From: Lachnoclostridium sp. An181
GTDB taxonomy: Bacteria > Bacillota > Clostridia > Lachnospirales > Lachnospiraceae
NCBI RefSeq assembly: GCF_002160325.1
Contig: NZ_NFKJ01000006.1
Span: forward strand, 62,001-126,000
DNA length: 64,000 nt
Reading direction: 5' to 3'
Positions within the stretch are counted from its first letter, which is position 1; the number at the start of each line of letters is the position of its first letter. The notes below the pieces were generated by a model. The model did no database searches. It was not told the origin of the DNA and was given only the letters and a program-made list of their open reading frames with translations. The position numbers were made by a program, and so were the translations under genes. Shown here piece after piece: positions 9,195 to 18,743 of this stretch.

Positions 9195-10487
9195 TTATCT
9201 TCCATCGTATTCCCTGATGACACTGCAGACACTCTCCGTGATATCCATGCCTTCCAATTCATCCAGTGCATCCTGCATATGGTACTCTTTTACTTTCTCC
9301 GTCACAATGACAAGCTCTGCACTTTTATTCTTCGAATTCTTTTGTACAACCCTGGCAATGCTTACTTTGTGGCTTCCAAAAACATTCGCGATCCTTGCAA
9401 GCACACCCGGTTCATTTTTTACCTGTATGCGCAAAAAGAAACTGTTTTTTACCTCCTCAAAAGGTTTGATCGGTATCTGTTTATAACAGGTGCAGCCAAT
9501 CCTTCCGCTGCATCCGCTTTCTAAGTTTCGGGCAGTTTCTATCAGGTCGCCCATCACCGCGCTGGCTGTCGGAAACTCTCCTGCTCCACGTCCATAAAAC
9601 ATAGCGTCTCCGACCGCGTCTCCTTCCACATAGACTGCATTAAAAGAATCCCTCACAGATGCCAGAGGATGTCCTTTGTCCAGCATGACAGGGTAAACTC
9701 CCACTTCAATTCCATCCTGTGTATTGTGAGCAATTCCCAGTAGTTTGATCACACAGTCCAACTCTTTTGCATAGGCAATATCCTTCGCCGAAATCTTTGT
9801 AATACCTTCTGTATACACGTCAGCAAACCGTACTCTTGAATGAAATGCGATGGACGCCATGATGGCGACCTTTCTTCCCGCATCATATCCTTTGATGTCC
9901 GCTGTCGGATCTGCCTCTGCGTATCCAAGCTTTGTCGCCATGGCAAGAGCGTCCTCAAACTCCATTCCTTCCTCAAACATTTTGGTCAAAATAAAATTGG
10001 TTGTCCCGTTTACAATTCCCATGATCTCGGTAATCTCATTTCCTGCCAGACACTGTTTTAACGGACGGATGATAGGAATCCCTCCTGCCACCGCGGCTTC
10101 AAACATCAGATCTACCCTGTTCTCTGCAGCAGTTTCCAAAAGTTCCTGTCCATACTCAGCCAAAAGATCCTTGTTTGCGGTCACTACCTGTTTTCCTGCT
10201 TTTAATGCCTCCAGTATCATCGTTTTGGCAGGCTCAATTCCTCCCATAAGCTCCACCACAATCCTAATCTCTTTGTCCTCCAGTATTTCCTTCCAATCAT
10301 CCGTGATCAGAGCCTCGTCTATTCCCTCCCGTTTCTTTCTTTTATTGTGCACCAGGATCTTTGACACTTCCAGCTGTGTTCCGATAAGATTCTCCATCAT
10401 ATCCTTTCTTTTCTTTATAAGTTTGTAGACTCCTCCGCCTACAGTGCCAATCCCGAGCAATGCTATTTTTATCTTTTTATTCTCCAT
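9195..10487 (-). CDS. hom: Homoserine dehydrogenase
   Basis: Reduces aspartate semialdehyde to homoserine for threonine and methionine synthesis. The 430-residue protein starts with the NAD(P)-binding motif LLGIGTVGGGV. VVELMGGIEPAKT near 80 and VTANKDLLAEYG near 100-112 follow, then IMGIVNGTTNFILTKM, and the catalytic region GYAEADPTADIKGYDAGRK near 200. A C-terminal ACT domain (about 350-427) suggests feedback control by threonine. The gene follows the FliB-like gene by 17 bases and is probably the last of a three-gene run. Confidence 0.96.
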   Translation of the reverse strand: MENKKIKIALLGIGTVGGGVYKLIKKRKDMMENLIGTQLEVSKILVHNKRKKREGIDEALITDDWKEILEDKEIRIVVELMGGIEPAKTMILEALKAGKQVVTANKDLLAEYGQELLETAAENRVDLMFEAAVAGGIPIIRPLKQCLAGNEITEIMGIVNGTTNFILTKMFEEGMEFEDALAMATKLGYAEADPTADIKGYDAGRKVAIMASIAFHSRVRFADVYTEGITKISAKDIAYAKELDCVIKLLGIAHNTQDGIEVGVYPVMLDKGHPLASVRDSFNAVYVEGDAVGDAMFYGRGAGEFPTASAVMGDLIETARNLESGCSGRIGCTCYKQIPIKPFEEVKNSFFLRIQVKNEPGVLARIANVFGSHKVSIARVVQKNSKNKSAELVIVTEKVKEYHMQDALDELEGMDITESVCSVIREYDGR

Positions 10488-10504
10488 ATTGTCCCTTCCT
10501 CCTT

Positions 10505-11626
10505 TTAAAGTGCCTCCTGTACTTTTTCAAACTCAAATCTTTCATCCCGGGAAAAAATTTCATCCAGCACAATAAGATTTGGATCGGAATGCTCGATCTC
10601 TCTTGCATACCTCCATGCTGTCCGGATCATCTCATCTTCTGTAAGCTCTCTTTCGTTTTCCAGCCACAGCATCATATTGATCTCCTCTATCCAAAGGGTA
10701 CTGAACACCGCCAGCATAGCCTTTGCATAGATTTCATCATCGTACACTGCCCCGCAAAAATATGTATAAATCCAAAACAGCAAGAGTTTTTCCTGTATTC
10801 TCTCAAAGCTTTCTTTATTTTTTTCTATATATTCCTCTTCAAAGGCCATGCGTATTTTTTTATAGTCCTCTTCTCCGTGATACAGCCTTTTCGTTTTCTC
10901 TATCGTTATCTTCCATTCACTGCGCAGAATTTCCAGTTCCTCGAACAAACTTACACTGCTCTTCATAAACCGGAATCTCCCGGAAATATTGTTTTTTGTT
11001 TCCCATTTTTGTTTTTTACAGCTTTCAATCCTATCGTCAATTTCAAAGAATGTCCCTGCATCCACACAAGTCTGCATCTCTTTTGCCAGAAAAAGGATTG
11101 CCTGCATCTTTTCTTCGGCGCTCCATGTTTCTTCCTGTAAAATTTCTATCATCCATTCCCTGGCATCCTCTAATTTTGTAAACAATAAAAAGTCAAACTC
11201 TTCAAATTCTTCCTCCTCCGGCGTCTCTTCCATCAAAAACTCTACTTTTTCTTCACCTGTCAAGATCAGTTTTGCAGCCACCGGGCAGGACAAAGAAAGT
11301 GAAAACTCTCTTCTTCCTTCAAATTCCTCCACATGTCTTGGATAATTTCTGCACGTCTGACAGAGCATTTTGGGCCCAAGCTCTCCATAGATTTCGCACA
11401 AATTCCGCTCATTTAAAAAGCAGCATCTTCCATCGACCTGGCCAAAACACTCCTCCATCCAGTCAATCGACTTCTTCAGTCTTTTACCAAACTCTCCCGG
11501 CACATGTGCATAAGTTTCCAAGGATTGTTCATCGATTACAATCTGCCATCCCACGCAGCAGGTATCCGGACATTCTCCTGCAATACAAGAAAATCTGTCA
11601 TAATAATTCGGTCTGATCTTTTGCAT
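10505..11626 (-). CDS. FliB-family (flagellin lysine-N-methylase-like) cysteine-cluster protein
   Basis: 373 residues. The N-terminus has the FliB/YkgJ-type cysteine pattern C-x4-C-x3-CC in FSCIAGECPDTCCVGWQI. More cysteines lie at CCFLNERNLCEIYGELG and LCQTCRNYPR, so a metal or Fe-S cluster is likely. The rest is helical and acidic and resembles annotated FliB-like lysine methylases of clostridia. No flagellar gene is near; the neighbours are a histidine phosphatase (2 bases upstream) and hom. Methylation of flagellin is therefore not supported here, and the true substrate is open. Confidence 0.75.
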   Translation of the reverse strand: MQKIRPNYYDRFSCIAGECPDTCCVGWQIVIDEQSLETYAHVPGEFGKRLKKSIDWMEECFGQVDGRCCFLNERNLCEIYGELGPKMLCQTCRNYPRHVEEFEGRREFSLSLSCPVAAKLILTGEEKVEFLMEETPEEEEFEEFDFLLFTKLEDAREWMIEILQEETWSAEEKMQAILFLAKEMQTCVDAGTFFEIDDRIESCKKQKWETKNNISGRFRFMKSSVSLFEELEILRSEWKITIEKTKRLYHGEEDYKKIRMAFEEEYIEKNKESFERIQEKLLLFWIYTYFCGAVYDDEIYAKAMLAVFSTLWIEEINMMLWLENERELTEDEMIRTAWRYAREIEHSDPNLIVLDEIFSRDERFEFEKVQEAL

Positions 11627-11627
11627 A

Positions 11628-12263
11628 TTATCTCTTCCAATCCTCCACTTTTACCTTGTAATACACTACGTTTTCTGAGATGATCCTTGGAACTTTATTT
11701 TTTACCTCGACTTGGCTCACAGCACAGTTTTTTTGAACTCCGATTCCCCAATATTTTTCTAATGGGTCCTCCCGGATAACATTGAGTATTCCTGCAAGCG
11801 CGGCTCCATGTGTAGTAATCAAAATATTGCTGTCTTTGTACTCTTCCTTTTCATATAATTCAGATAAAAAGCTGGACAAGCGTCTTTTTAAGTCTGCAAA
11901 ATTTTCTCCGCCCTCCGGAGCCTCATAAGCAGCAGGATCGTCAAAGAACTTTTGGAAGTCATCCGGCAGCTCCCATCCTTCCTTAGAACAGCATTTCCCC
12001 TCAAAGACTCCAAACGCCATTTCCATAATTCTTTTATCTTCGATGATAGGGACATCCCGGCCTTCCAAAATTAGTTCTGCTGTCTCCTTCGCCCGCTTTA
12101 AAGGACTTGTGTAACATACTGCAAACGGAATATCCGCCAGTCCTTTTTTTGTCTCCCTTGCAAGCTCTCTTCCAAATTCATTGAGCGGGATATCTACCTG
12201 TCCCTGCAGTTTCCTTACTTTATTCCAATCTGTCTCTCCATGTCTTACCAAATATAACTTCAT
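11628..12263 (-). CDS. Histidine phosphatase family protein (phosphoglycerate mutase-like)
   Basis: 211 residues. The phosphohistidine motif LVRHGETDWN is at residues 4-13, with SPLKRAKETAE near 52-62, the acid-base Glu region near 80-90, and the second His in LITTHGAALAG near 148-158. These are the catalytic residues of the 2H-phosphatase/PGM fold. Candidates are a broad phosphatase, alpha-ribazole phosphatase or an adenosylcobalamin-pathway enzyme. With no cobalamin genes near, the general name is safer. The stop codon lies 2 bases before the FliB-like start, so the two are cotranscribed. Confidence 0.88.
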   Translation of the reverse strand: MKLYLVRHGETDWNKVRKLQGQVDIPLNEFGRELARETKKGLADIPFAVCYTSPLKRAKETAELILEGRDVPIIEDKRIMEMAFGVFEGKCCSKEGWELPDDFQKFFDDPAAYEAPEGGENFADLKRRLSSFLSELYEKEEYKDSNILITTHGAALAGILNVIREDPLEKYWGIGVQKNCAVSQVEVKNKVPRIISENVVYYKVKVEDWKR

Positions 12264-12325
12264 TTTTTCTGCCTCCTCGCCTGTTTCATTATACTACTTT
12301 CCTGAAAATAGATGAAAACTTTCTT

Positions 12326-12892
12326 CTATTTTTTCCACTCCTGTTTCATTTTGTAAAACACAGGGATGTAAAATATCAATGTAAGGAACATGATCACCAT
12401 CTCGGCTATAATCAGGTTCCTTGCAAGCCTTCTGTCTATTTCCGGAAATACAACAAGCGCGAGCATCAAAAAGAACAGCGTTGCTGTACAGACCTTTCCA
12501 AACCATTTTGCTCCTTTTAGCTTACATCCATGGCGCATATTCACGACTCCCATCACTGCCATAAACCCTTCTTTCACAACCATCAGGGCTATGAGATACT
12601 TCATTGCCGGATACCGGAATGCAAGACAGACTGCAAGTGCTGCGTGAGTCAGCTTATCTGCCACAGGATCCAGCATCTTGCCAAATTCTGTAATCATATT
12701 GCATCTTCTGGCAACCTGGCCGTCCAGAAAATCTGTGATCGTAGAGACAAGAAGTATCCCGGCCGCCAAATACTGCTCCCCTATCGTATGGGCCTTCAAA
12801 TACACTGTGCAAAACACAGGAATCAACAGGATCCTAAAATATCCCATGCAGTTTGGAATCGAAAACATTTCCTTTTTGTCCGGTATTTTCAT
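12326..12892 (-). CDS. pgsA: CDP-alcohol phosphatidyltransferase, PgsA type
   Basis: Transfers the phosphatidyl group from CDP-diacylglycerol to glycerol 3-phosphate, giving phosphatidylglycerol phosphate. The protein has 188 residues from the ATG at 12892, which follows GGGAGA. The CDP-alcohol signature DG-x2-AR-x8-G-x3-D-x3-D is present as DGQVARR...GKMLDPVADK at about 57-80. Several membrane helices follow. The family also contains cardiolipin and phosphatidylserine synthases. PgsA is the best fit from length and motif, but the substrate is inferred. The substrate CDP-DAG is made by cdsA in this window. Confidence 0.8.
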   Translation of the reverse strand: MKIPDKKEMFSIPNCMGYFRILLIPVFCTVYLKAHTIGEQYLAAGILLVSTITDFLDGQVARRCNMITEFGKMLDPVADKLTHAALAVCLAFRYPAMKYLIALMVVKEGFMAVMGVVNMRHGCKLKGAKWFGKVCTATLFFLMLALVVFPEIDRRLARNLIIAEMVIMFLTLIFYIPVFYKMKQEWKK

Positions 12893-12952
12893 TTCTCCCA
12901 CTCTCCTCTTCTGTTTTTTCCAGCATACCATGTTACCCTGTAAAAAGCAAAA

Positions 12953-12977
12953 GGAACCAGCATACCATGCTGGTTCC
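12953..12977 (-). terminator. Terminator of the GH89 gene
   Basis: Perfect 11-bp stem GGAACCAGCAT / ATGCTGGTTCC with a 3-base loop, followed on the minus strand by TTTTGCTTTTT. It lies 12 bases past the GH89 stop codon. Confidence 0.92.
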
Positions 12978-12988
12978 CAATTTAGTTT

Positions 12989-15900
12989 TTAATTTTTCTT
13001 TCTAAGTTTTGCGCCTGCTATTAGAGCTGCCCCTGCCATTGCAAGGAACAACATGAAAATCGCAGTTTCATCTCCAGTCTTTGCGGATTTTACTGTATCT
13101 TTTTTCGCTGCATCTGACTGTTCCGTCAGATCATTTGTCTTAGATTCAGCTGAATTTGCAACAGCCTCTGCTGTTTGATCTGCGGAAACTGTACTCCTGT
13201 CCAGTTTGACGATCGCATCCCCAAGGTTTTTCTGGGCTGTTCTTACCTGTTCTGCGGACGCCTGCTCGTTTCCTAACACTGCTGCCGCATCAGCATATGC
13301 GTTTCTGAATGCAGCAAATGCCTCTGCCGCATACTCGCCTTCTTTTGCCAGATAGCTCTTGGCTGTTTCGAGCAGCTCCTCCAAAGCCCCCTTATCCGGT
13401 TTCAGTCTCAATGCGCTCGCTGCATCCATGAGTGCTTTCCAGGCATCGTCAACTTCTTTTTGTGTGGAGAGGATATCCCCTGACACATCCCTTGCCGCCT
13501 CAAGGGCTGCCCGGAAGGTGTCCTGTCCTTCCTCCAGATATTTGCTAAGATCCAGCGCACTTGTCCATTCGATCACTTTGTTTAAGTCTGTCATGTCCGC
13601 CATCTTGCGGTTCAGCTCTGCAGTTGCTTTGATGAGCGCCTTCCATGCGTCATCGATCTCATCCTGCATTGCATTCTCATCATCTCTTACATCCTTCGCT
13701 GCATCCAGGGCCTCAAGGAATGCATCCATCTTTTCATTGTCCTCATAGTCGTTCATGTCCAGACTTTCCGCAAATTCAATAGCTTTCTCAAGGTCTGTCT
13801 TGTCGCCTTGTTTGAATTCCAGGTACTGCATGATATTGATGAGTGCTTTCCATGTATCATCCACTTGTTCCTGGGTAACTTTTGTATCACCACTGTTTAC
13901 TTTGTCCAGGATTGTATTTGCAGCTGCAAGTCTTGCCTCGAATTCCTCTGCGATTACCGGGATAACATCTTGTGTGCCTGCTTTCTCTGCCAGCTCAATG
14001 GCATATTCCAGAATTTCTGTGGAGATTTTCTGTGTCTCCTGTTTCGGTGCCATCACACGAATCTCAGCTGCAGACGCATAATTATTGCTGTCTGTAGTAA
14101 GGGATTCCACTGCATAGATGCGGATATTTGTTGCCTCCACAGGACTAAATTTTGCCATCTTCCATCCATTTCCGCTATTCCACGTTCCTTCGCTTACTTT
14201 GGTGTAGTTCTCACCATCCGTGCTCACTTCAATTCTGTACTTCGTGATGATTCCATTTGTGCCCCCTTCTTGTCTTGGGAGCACGCGCACACCGTCCACC
14301 ATCTGTTTTTCTTGTAACTTAAGATCGATCCACAGGTTTTCTCTTTCTGTACCACTCCAAACAGAATGCCAGATTGTGCTTGTATTTCCATCCAGTACAT
14401 TGGATGCCGGTCCCTCACTTCCGGAAACCGCCTGTTCGCTGCCCGCTGTTGCTGTTATACCTTCCACAGGAATATCATAAGTGTCATCCTCTGCCGGATC
14501 TTTTGGGATGGCTGTCACAGAATATTTCTCAAGAATCTCATTTCCAAGTTTCTCAAGATCCAGTCCATTTGGTTTTGTCGGATATTCGTTGTTTGCTCTT
14601 GCCCATTCCCATTCCATCTCGAACCAGTCTTCCAAAGAGAACTCTTTTGACTCCTCGCCTGCCAGCTCTTTTTTGCGTTCTGCAATCCATTTTTCCCAGC
14701 GCGGCTGATAGTAATCTTTCGTAAGTCCTGCCCATTGACGGTTGGAGTAGTCACTTAATCCACCGCTGTTCGCCTGCTCAATACTTCCCCATGTCGTGAT
14801 AAGACTTCTCGCATTCAGCTCATAGAGGTCTTTTGTAAAGTCATCTGAATTTTTTGCCAGTTCTTTGGCAGACTCAATCCAAGTTCCTACCATAAATTCT
14901 TCCTGAGTACCTGTCACTTCCTCCACCTTGGAAATAATCTCAAGAAATGTGTCTGACATCTGCTCAAATTTCTCACCGTCGCCCTCACGAAATGCACTGG
15001 CCATCTTTTTCTGATATTCCTGTGCAGTGTTGGAAAGTACCTGTTCAAGGACGTTTGCCAGATCATACTGATATCCGGCACTGCCTTTCAATTGGTCATA
15101 ATCACTCAGAAGGAGTCTGGCTGCTTCTTCCAAATCTTCTTTGTCATAATCAATGACTGCATTTCCCCATGTGGATGCCGCGCTCACATCCAGTTTCGGC
15201 CTTGCATTCACTACAGATTCCGGAGCTCCCTGGCCTTTCATGTTCAATTGTGGATTGTATACCGTGTCGTTCAAAATCTGCATTGCCTCATAAGCAGATT
15301 CGCTTTCAGCTCCGTATCTCCTTGTCGTATAATCTTTAAACCATTCATCCAGATCTATTTTCTGAAGATTGTCTGCATCGTCAGTCCAGATAGTCTCAAA
15401 GAACAGATCATACAGCACAGGATTATTCCCGGATGCCTCCGGCGTGATGCCAATTCCCTGCATATGTTCAGCCTGGTCGGCCGCCTCTACGACACCATCC
15501 ACAAAATTTTGGATATGTCCGTGAAGTCCAAGACGTCCTCCAAAGTTGTTGAGCATGCAATATACCCATGGCGTATCCATAAATTCTCCTCCGCCATATG
15601 CGTTTGGATCTTGTTCATTCCAGTGAGGAGTCTTCTCAGCATACAGATCCAGTACCAGTGCGTGCTCTCTGTTCCCTTCAAGTCCCTGCAAAAGAGCGGT
15701 TGTCGGATTTCCCTGCCAGGACTGGATGATCCAGACAGCGTCTTTGTCCGCCTGCATCATATTTGCAAGCACTCTTTCTGATATGACAGTCGGATTCATT
15801 CCACCTGTATTTCCACCTTCGTGGAATGGATCTGTTGCATAATAATCGGAAACGTCACCAAATACCTGTTTTTGCACTTTATAGAAAATCTGCGCGTACT

Positions 15901-18175
15901 TGTCAAAAGTTTCACTGTCCGTCTTTAACATACTTGGTCGTTGGAAAGAACACCAAGTTCCCTGCTTAATGACCTGAGCACTTGGATCCTTGTCCGTAAT
16001 ATCAACAGGGACCATACCGCTGTATCCCTGCAGTGCAGGCTGCATACCAAGTTTTCTCATGGCAAGCTGATTCTTCCTGGCAAGATCAGTGCGCTCCACA
16101 AACCAATTGTCATGCACCGGGCCGCCAAATCCGGAGAGATTTGCCATATACGCCCACGCATAATAAGCCGGGCCGGCAATAAAGTCTTTTGCCTCTTCAT
16201 GTGTATAGCCAAGTTCACCTAAAAATCTGCGCCATACTTCCTCCTGTGCTGTTGCATCCAATACAACATTCACACCATTTAGCGCCAGCCAGTCAAGCTC
16301 ATTTCTCCATTCCTCTTCGCCCCAAAATGCCATGGAGTAGGAAAGCGTACAATAATTGTAAGAATAACGAACCGGGAATTTTGTTTCTTTGTGAATGGTT
16401 CCCTGAACCGGAACAATCTCTTTTGGCATTTTCACCTGGTCTCCCACCTGTGAAATATTTACATTACAGAAATATTTCAAATAATGGTTCAGACCAGTTG
16501 CAAGAGATACTCCGTCATTTCCTTTGATATGGATCTTGTCCCCGTTCTGGCTGATGTCAAAATAGTCATAGCCATTGTCCGCATCCGCAAGCTCAAAGGT
16601 AAACCAATCTACATATTCTGCTCCGATCTGCCTTTCTACAATTCCCTGAACTTCTTCTATTGTGTCTTCATTTGTAATGTCCACATCATATGCAGAGCCT
16701 TCAAAATCTTCCACAACTACCTCCGGCGTTTCCATCACCGGCGTTTTGCTCTCTTTTCCAAGAACCCTTACTTCGTTTACCAGAGATTTGGAAGATTCCG
16801 ACTGATATTCGATATACAGCCTTACGATCCTTGCCTCTTTCCCCTTTGCCTGATAGCTTTCTCCCTCTTTTGGACAACTATCTTTGCTTGTCTTTTCTGC
16901 AAGTTTATCAAAATCTCTGCCATCCATACTGGTATAAATAGAATACTGAGAGTATCCAGCCGAAGGCGTAAATACCTGAATTTCATCCAGATTGTAATTT
17001 TTCTCAAGATCAATATCGATGTATGCCGGGTATCTTTCCCCTGACCATACATTGACCGTAGAGCCATCGTTTATGCGGGAAACTGTGCTTTGTCCTGCAT
17101 TCGTATGTACTGGTTTCTTGTACGCAATACTTTCCGTGTCCACAACATCTCCTGCTCCTGCATCTGCAAAGATCTTAAACTCTGCCAAAGCCGGCCACGG
17201 GTCCCCGCCGCTGCTTTTGATGTCTGTGATATTGATGCGCACACTTTTTAAATTTTTCGCAGCATCCAGCTTTAATTCCTGAATATGCCCATCTTTAAGT
17301 CTTGTTGCCTCGACCCCTGCAAACAATGTCTGCCACTGGGTATCTGCACTGCTCTTTCCCAGTACATCAAACGTAAAATGGAAATCATTGCTGTCCGGAT
17401 CCAAAAGCTCAAAGGCCGCCTCCATGGACTGCACCGGATACTCTCTGTCCAATTCCATCTCAATCCATGCTCCGTCCGGAAGTGTGGACATTCCTCCATT
17501 GTTGAACACATACAGCGTATCATAATTCTCGTCCACCAGATTTCCCTTCACTCCTGCATCACCGCCCACAGAAGTAATATTTGCAGAAGAGGCTACATTG
17601 AGTAGATCGGATTCTCCAGTCTCCTCTTCTGCCCATATCTCCACTTCAGCGATCGCCGGCCAGAAACCGCCTACCTGTCCATTGTCTGTTGGATTGGAAA
17701 GTGTAATGTATGTATGTGTAAAATTCAAAGCAGTGTCATACACATACTCATACGTCTCATCAAAAGGATGTCCTTCTTTTACATCGTCCACAACCAAATC
17801 GCTTGTGACATTGTTGAGCGCGTGCGATAGTTTTACGTCCACGCTCCAATTGGGATGTCCCTTTTCAAATTTAACAACAACCTTTTTCACTTTTTTGGTG
17901 TTGTCCATTGGAAGACGTAAGGAAACTTCACTCGGCCATTGTCCGCCGTTTTGTACCCACAGCGTCTCGTCATCTCCGTCCACCATATTTCCCTTTGGAT
18001 ACTGTTCGCTGGCCACTGAAATATCACAGTCTGCAGCAATATTTACCAGGTTGCCATTTTTCCCTTCCTTTTTCTCCGCAGCTGCTGACGGCAGCTGTAT
18101 AGAAGAGATCACCAGTACCAAGGCAAAAAATAGAGCCAATAGTCTTTGTGCCTTGTTATAAATTTTCTTTTTCAC
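12989..18175 (-). CDS. GH89 alpha-N-acetylglucosaminidase, multimodular, wall-anchored
   Basis: Removes terminal alpha-linked GlcNAc, for example from mucin O-glycans or heparan-type chains, outside the cell. The protein has about 1728 residues from a GTG with AAAGGTG seven bases upstream. Order: signal peptide (1-33); three discoidin/CBM32-like domains (about 40-480); NAGLU N-terminal domain (about 495-600); TIM-barrel NAGLU core (about 605-960) with DPFHEGG near 785 and ITPEASGNNP near 912, the two expected catalytic Glu positions; helical NAGLU C-terminal domain to about 1230; a fourth CBM32-like domain (1245-1385); four FIVAR repeats; and a tail SAKTGDET, hydrophobic helix, KLRKKN. Similar modular GH89 enzymes are known from mucin-degrading clostridia. 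The gene is monocistronic with its own terminator. Confidence 0.93.
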   Translation of the reverse strand: MKKKIYNKAQRLLALFFALVLVISSIQLPSAAAEKKEGKNGNLVNIAADCDISVASEQYPKGNMVDGDDETLWVQNGGQWPSEVSLRLPMDNTKKVKKVVVKFEKGHPNWSVDVKLSHALNNVTSDLVVDDVKEGHPFDETYEYVYDTALNFTHTYITLSNPTDNGQVGGFWPAIAEVEIWAEEETGESDLLNVASSANITSVGGDAGVKGNLVDENYDTLYVFNNGGMSTLPDGAWIEMELDREYPVQSMEAAFELLDPDSNDFHFTFDVLGKSSADTQWQTLFAGVEATRLKDGHIQELKLDAAKNLKSVRINITDIKSSGGDPWPALAEFKIFADAGAGDVVDTESIAYKKPVHTNAGQSTVSRINDGSTVNVWSGERYPAYIDIDLEKNYNLDEIQVFTPSAGYSQYSIYTSMDGRDFDKLAEKTSKDSCPKEGESYQAKGKEARIVRLYIEYQSESSKSLVNEVRVLGKESKTPVMETPEVVVEDFEGSAYDVDITNEDTIEEVQGIVERQIGAEYVDWFTFELADADNGYDYFDISQNGDKIHIKGNDGVSLATGLNHYLKYFCNVNISQVGDQVKMPKEIVPVQGTIHKETKFPVRYSYNYCTLSYSMAFWGEEEWRNELDWLALNGVNVVLDATAQEEVWRRFLGELGYTHEEAKDFIAGPAYYAWAYMANLSGFGGPVHDNWFVERTDLARKNQLAMRKLGMQPALQGYSGMVPVDITDKDPSAQVIKQGTWCSFQRPSMLKTDSETFDKYAQIFYKVQKQVFGDVSDYYATDPFHEGGNTGGMNPTVISERVLANMMQADKDAVWIIQSWQGNPTTALLQGLEGNREHALVLDLYAEKTPHWNEQDPNAYGGGEFMDTPWVYCMLNNFGGRLGLHGHIQNFVDGVVEAADQAEHMQGIGITPEASGNNPVLYDLFFETIWTDDADNLQKIDLDEWFKDYTTRRYGAESESAYEAMQILNDTVYNPQLNMKGQGAPESVVNARPKLDVSAASTWGNAVIDYDKEDLEEAARLLLSDYDQLKGSAGYQYDLANVLEQVLSNTAQEYQKKMASAFREGDGEKFEQMSDTFLEIISKVEEVTGTQEEFMVGTWIESAKELAKNSDDFTKDLYELNARSLITTWGSIEQANSGGLSDYSNRQWAGLTKDYYQPRWEKWIAERKKELAGEESKEFSLEDWFEMEWEWARANNEYPTKPNGLDLEKLGNEILEKYSVTAIPKDPAEDDTYDIPVEGITATAGSEQAVSGSEGPASNVLDGNTSTIWHSVWSGTERENLWIDLKLQEKQMVDGVRVLPRQEGGTNGIITKYRIEVSTDGENYTKVSEGTWNSGNGWKMAKFSPVEATNIRIYAVESLTTDSNNYASAAEIRVMAPKQETQKISTEILEYAIELAEKAGTQDVIPVIAEEFEARLAAANTILDKVNSGDTKVTQEQVDDTWKALINIMQYLEFKQGDKTDLEKAIEFAESLDMNDYEDNEKMDAFLEALDAAKDVRDDENAMQDEIDDAWKALIKATAELNRKMADMTDLNKVIEWTSALDLSKYLEEGQDTFRAALEAARDVSGDILSTQKEVDDAWKALMDAASALRLKPDKGALEELLETAKSYLAKEGEYAAEAFAAFRNAYADAAAVLGNEQASAEQVRTAQKNLGDAIVKLDRSTVSADQTAEAVANSAESKTNDLTEQSDAAKKDTVKSAKTGDETAIFMLFLAMAGAALIAGAKLRKKN

Positions 18176-18333
18176 TTCTCTCACCTTTCTTTCTTTTCAT
18201 TTATCTTTTTTCATTGGCCTTTAACTATTATAGATAAACTTTTACACTATATCAATTACTTATTTATCTATTTTATCTTTAATATATATTTTTTTATCTA
18301 TGATGGATTTTGACGATAAATTAAATACACATA

Positions 18334-18624
18334 TCATCCTAACAACTTATTTCCTTTTTCGCATATTTCATAAATTTCATCATACTTTTTTTCTATTAGT
18401 GGTGTGAGCCGTTCTGTCCGTCTTCTCACAACTTTTTTATACAAAAAATAAGGGACTATCCATCCAATGAATCCGGGAATGGCCAGTAATACACACAATA
18501 GGATACGCGGGGGCTGAGCTATAACGGCAAAGGTGGAACCAGCGATAAAAGCGGTTCCTATAATCGCCAGTGCAAATGCATACATGGATGCTCCCCAAGT
18601 TTTGGATTTTTTCCAATGTTTCAA
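18334..18624 (-). CDS. Small two-helix membrane protein, function unknown
   Basis: 96 residues. A basic N-terminus (MKHWKKSKTW) is followed by two hydrophobic segments at about 12-35 and 40-63. The charged C-terminal tail contains KKVVRRRTERL and a Glu/Lys-rich helix ending NKLLG. No family is recognised. It lies alone between the tsf terminator and the GH89 gene, on the same strand as both. Codon use looks ordinary, and the start is the first ATG. Confidence 0.6.
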   Translation of the reverse strand: MKHWKKSKTWGASMYAFALAIIGTAFIAGSTFAVIAQPPRILLCVLLAIPGFIGWIVPYFLYKKVVRRRTERLTPLIEKKYDEIYEICEKGNKLLG

Positions 18625-18675
18625 AATTTCTTTGATATTGGGAACATTCTGTGTTTCTGACGACTTACGGCAAAC

Positions 18676-18717
18676 AAAAAACCCTTGAAAACGCCCGTTT
18701 TACGGGATTTTCAAGGG
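18676..18717 (-). terminator. Terminator of tsf
   Basis: Long stem CCCTTGAAAA...TTTTCAAGGG with an inner CCCGT/ACGGG pairing, followed on the minus strand by TTTTTTG. It lies 27 bases after the tsf stop codon. Confidence 0.92.
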
Positions 18718-18743
18718 CCTCAAGCACCTTACGGCTTATGAAA

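Noticed and set aside
15092-15781. 229-residue plus-strand ORF
   Set aside because: Antisense shadow inside the GH89 gene.
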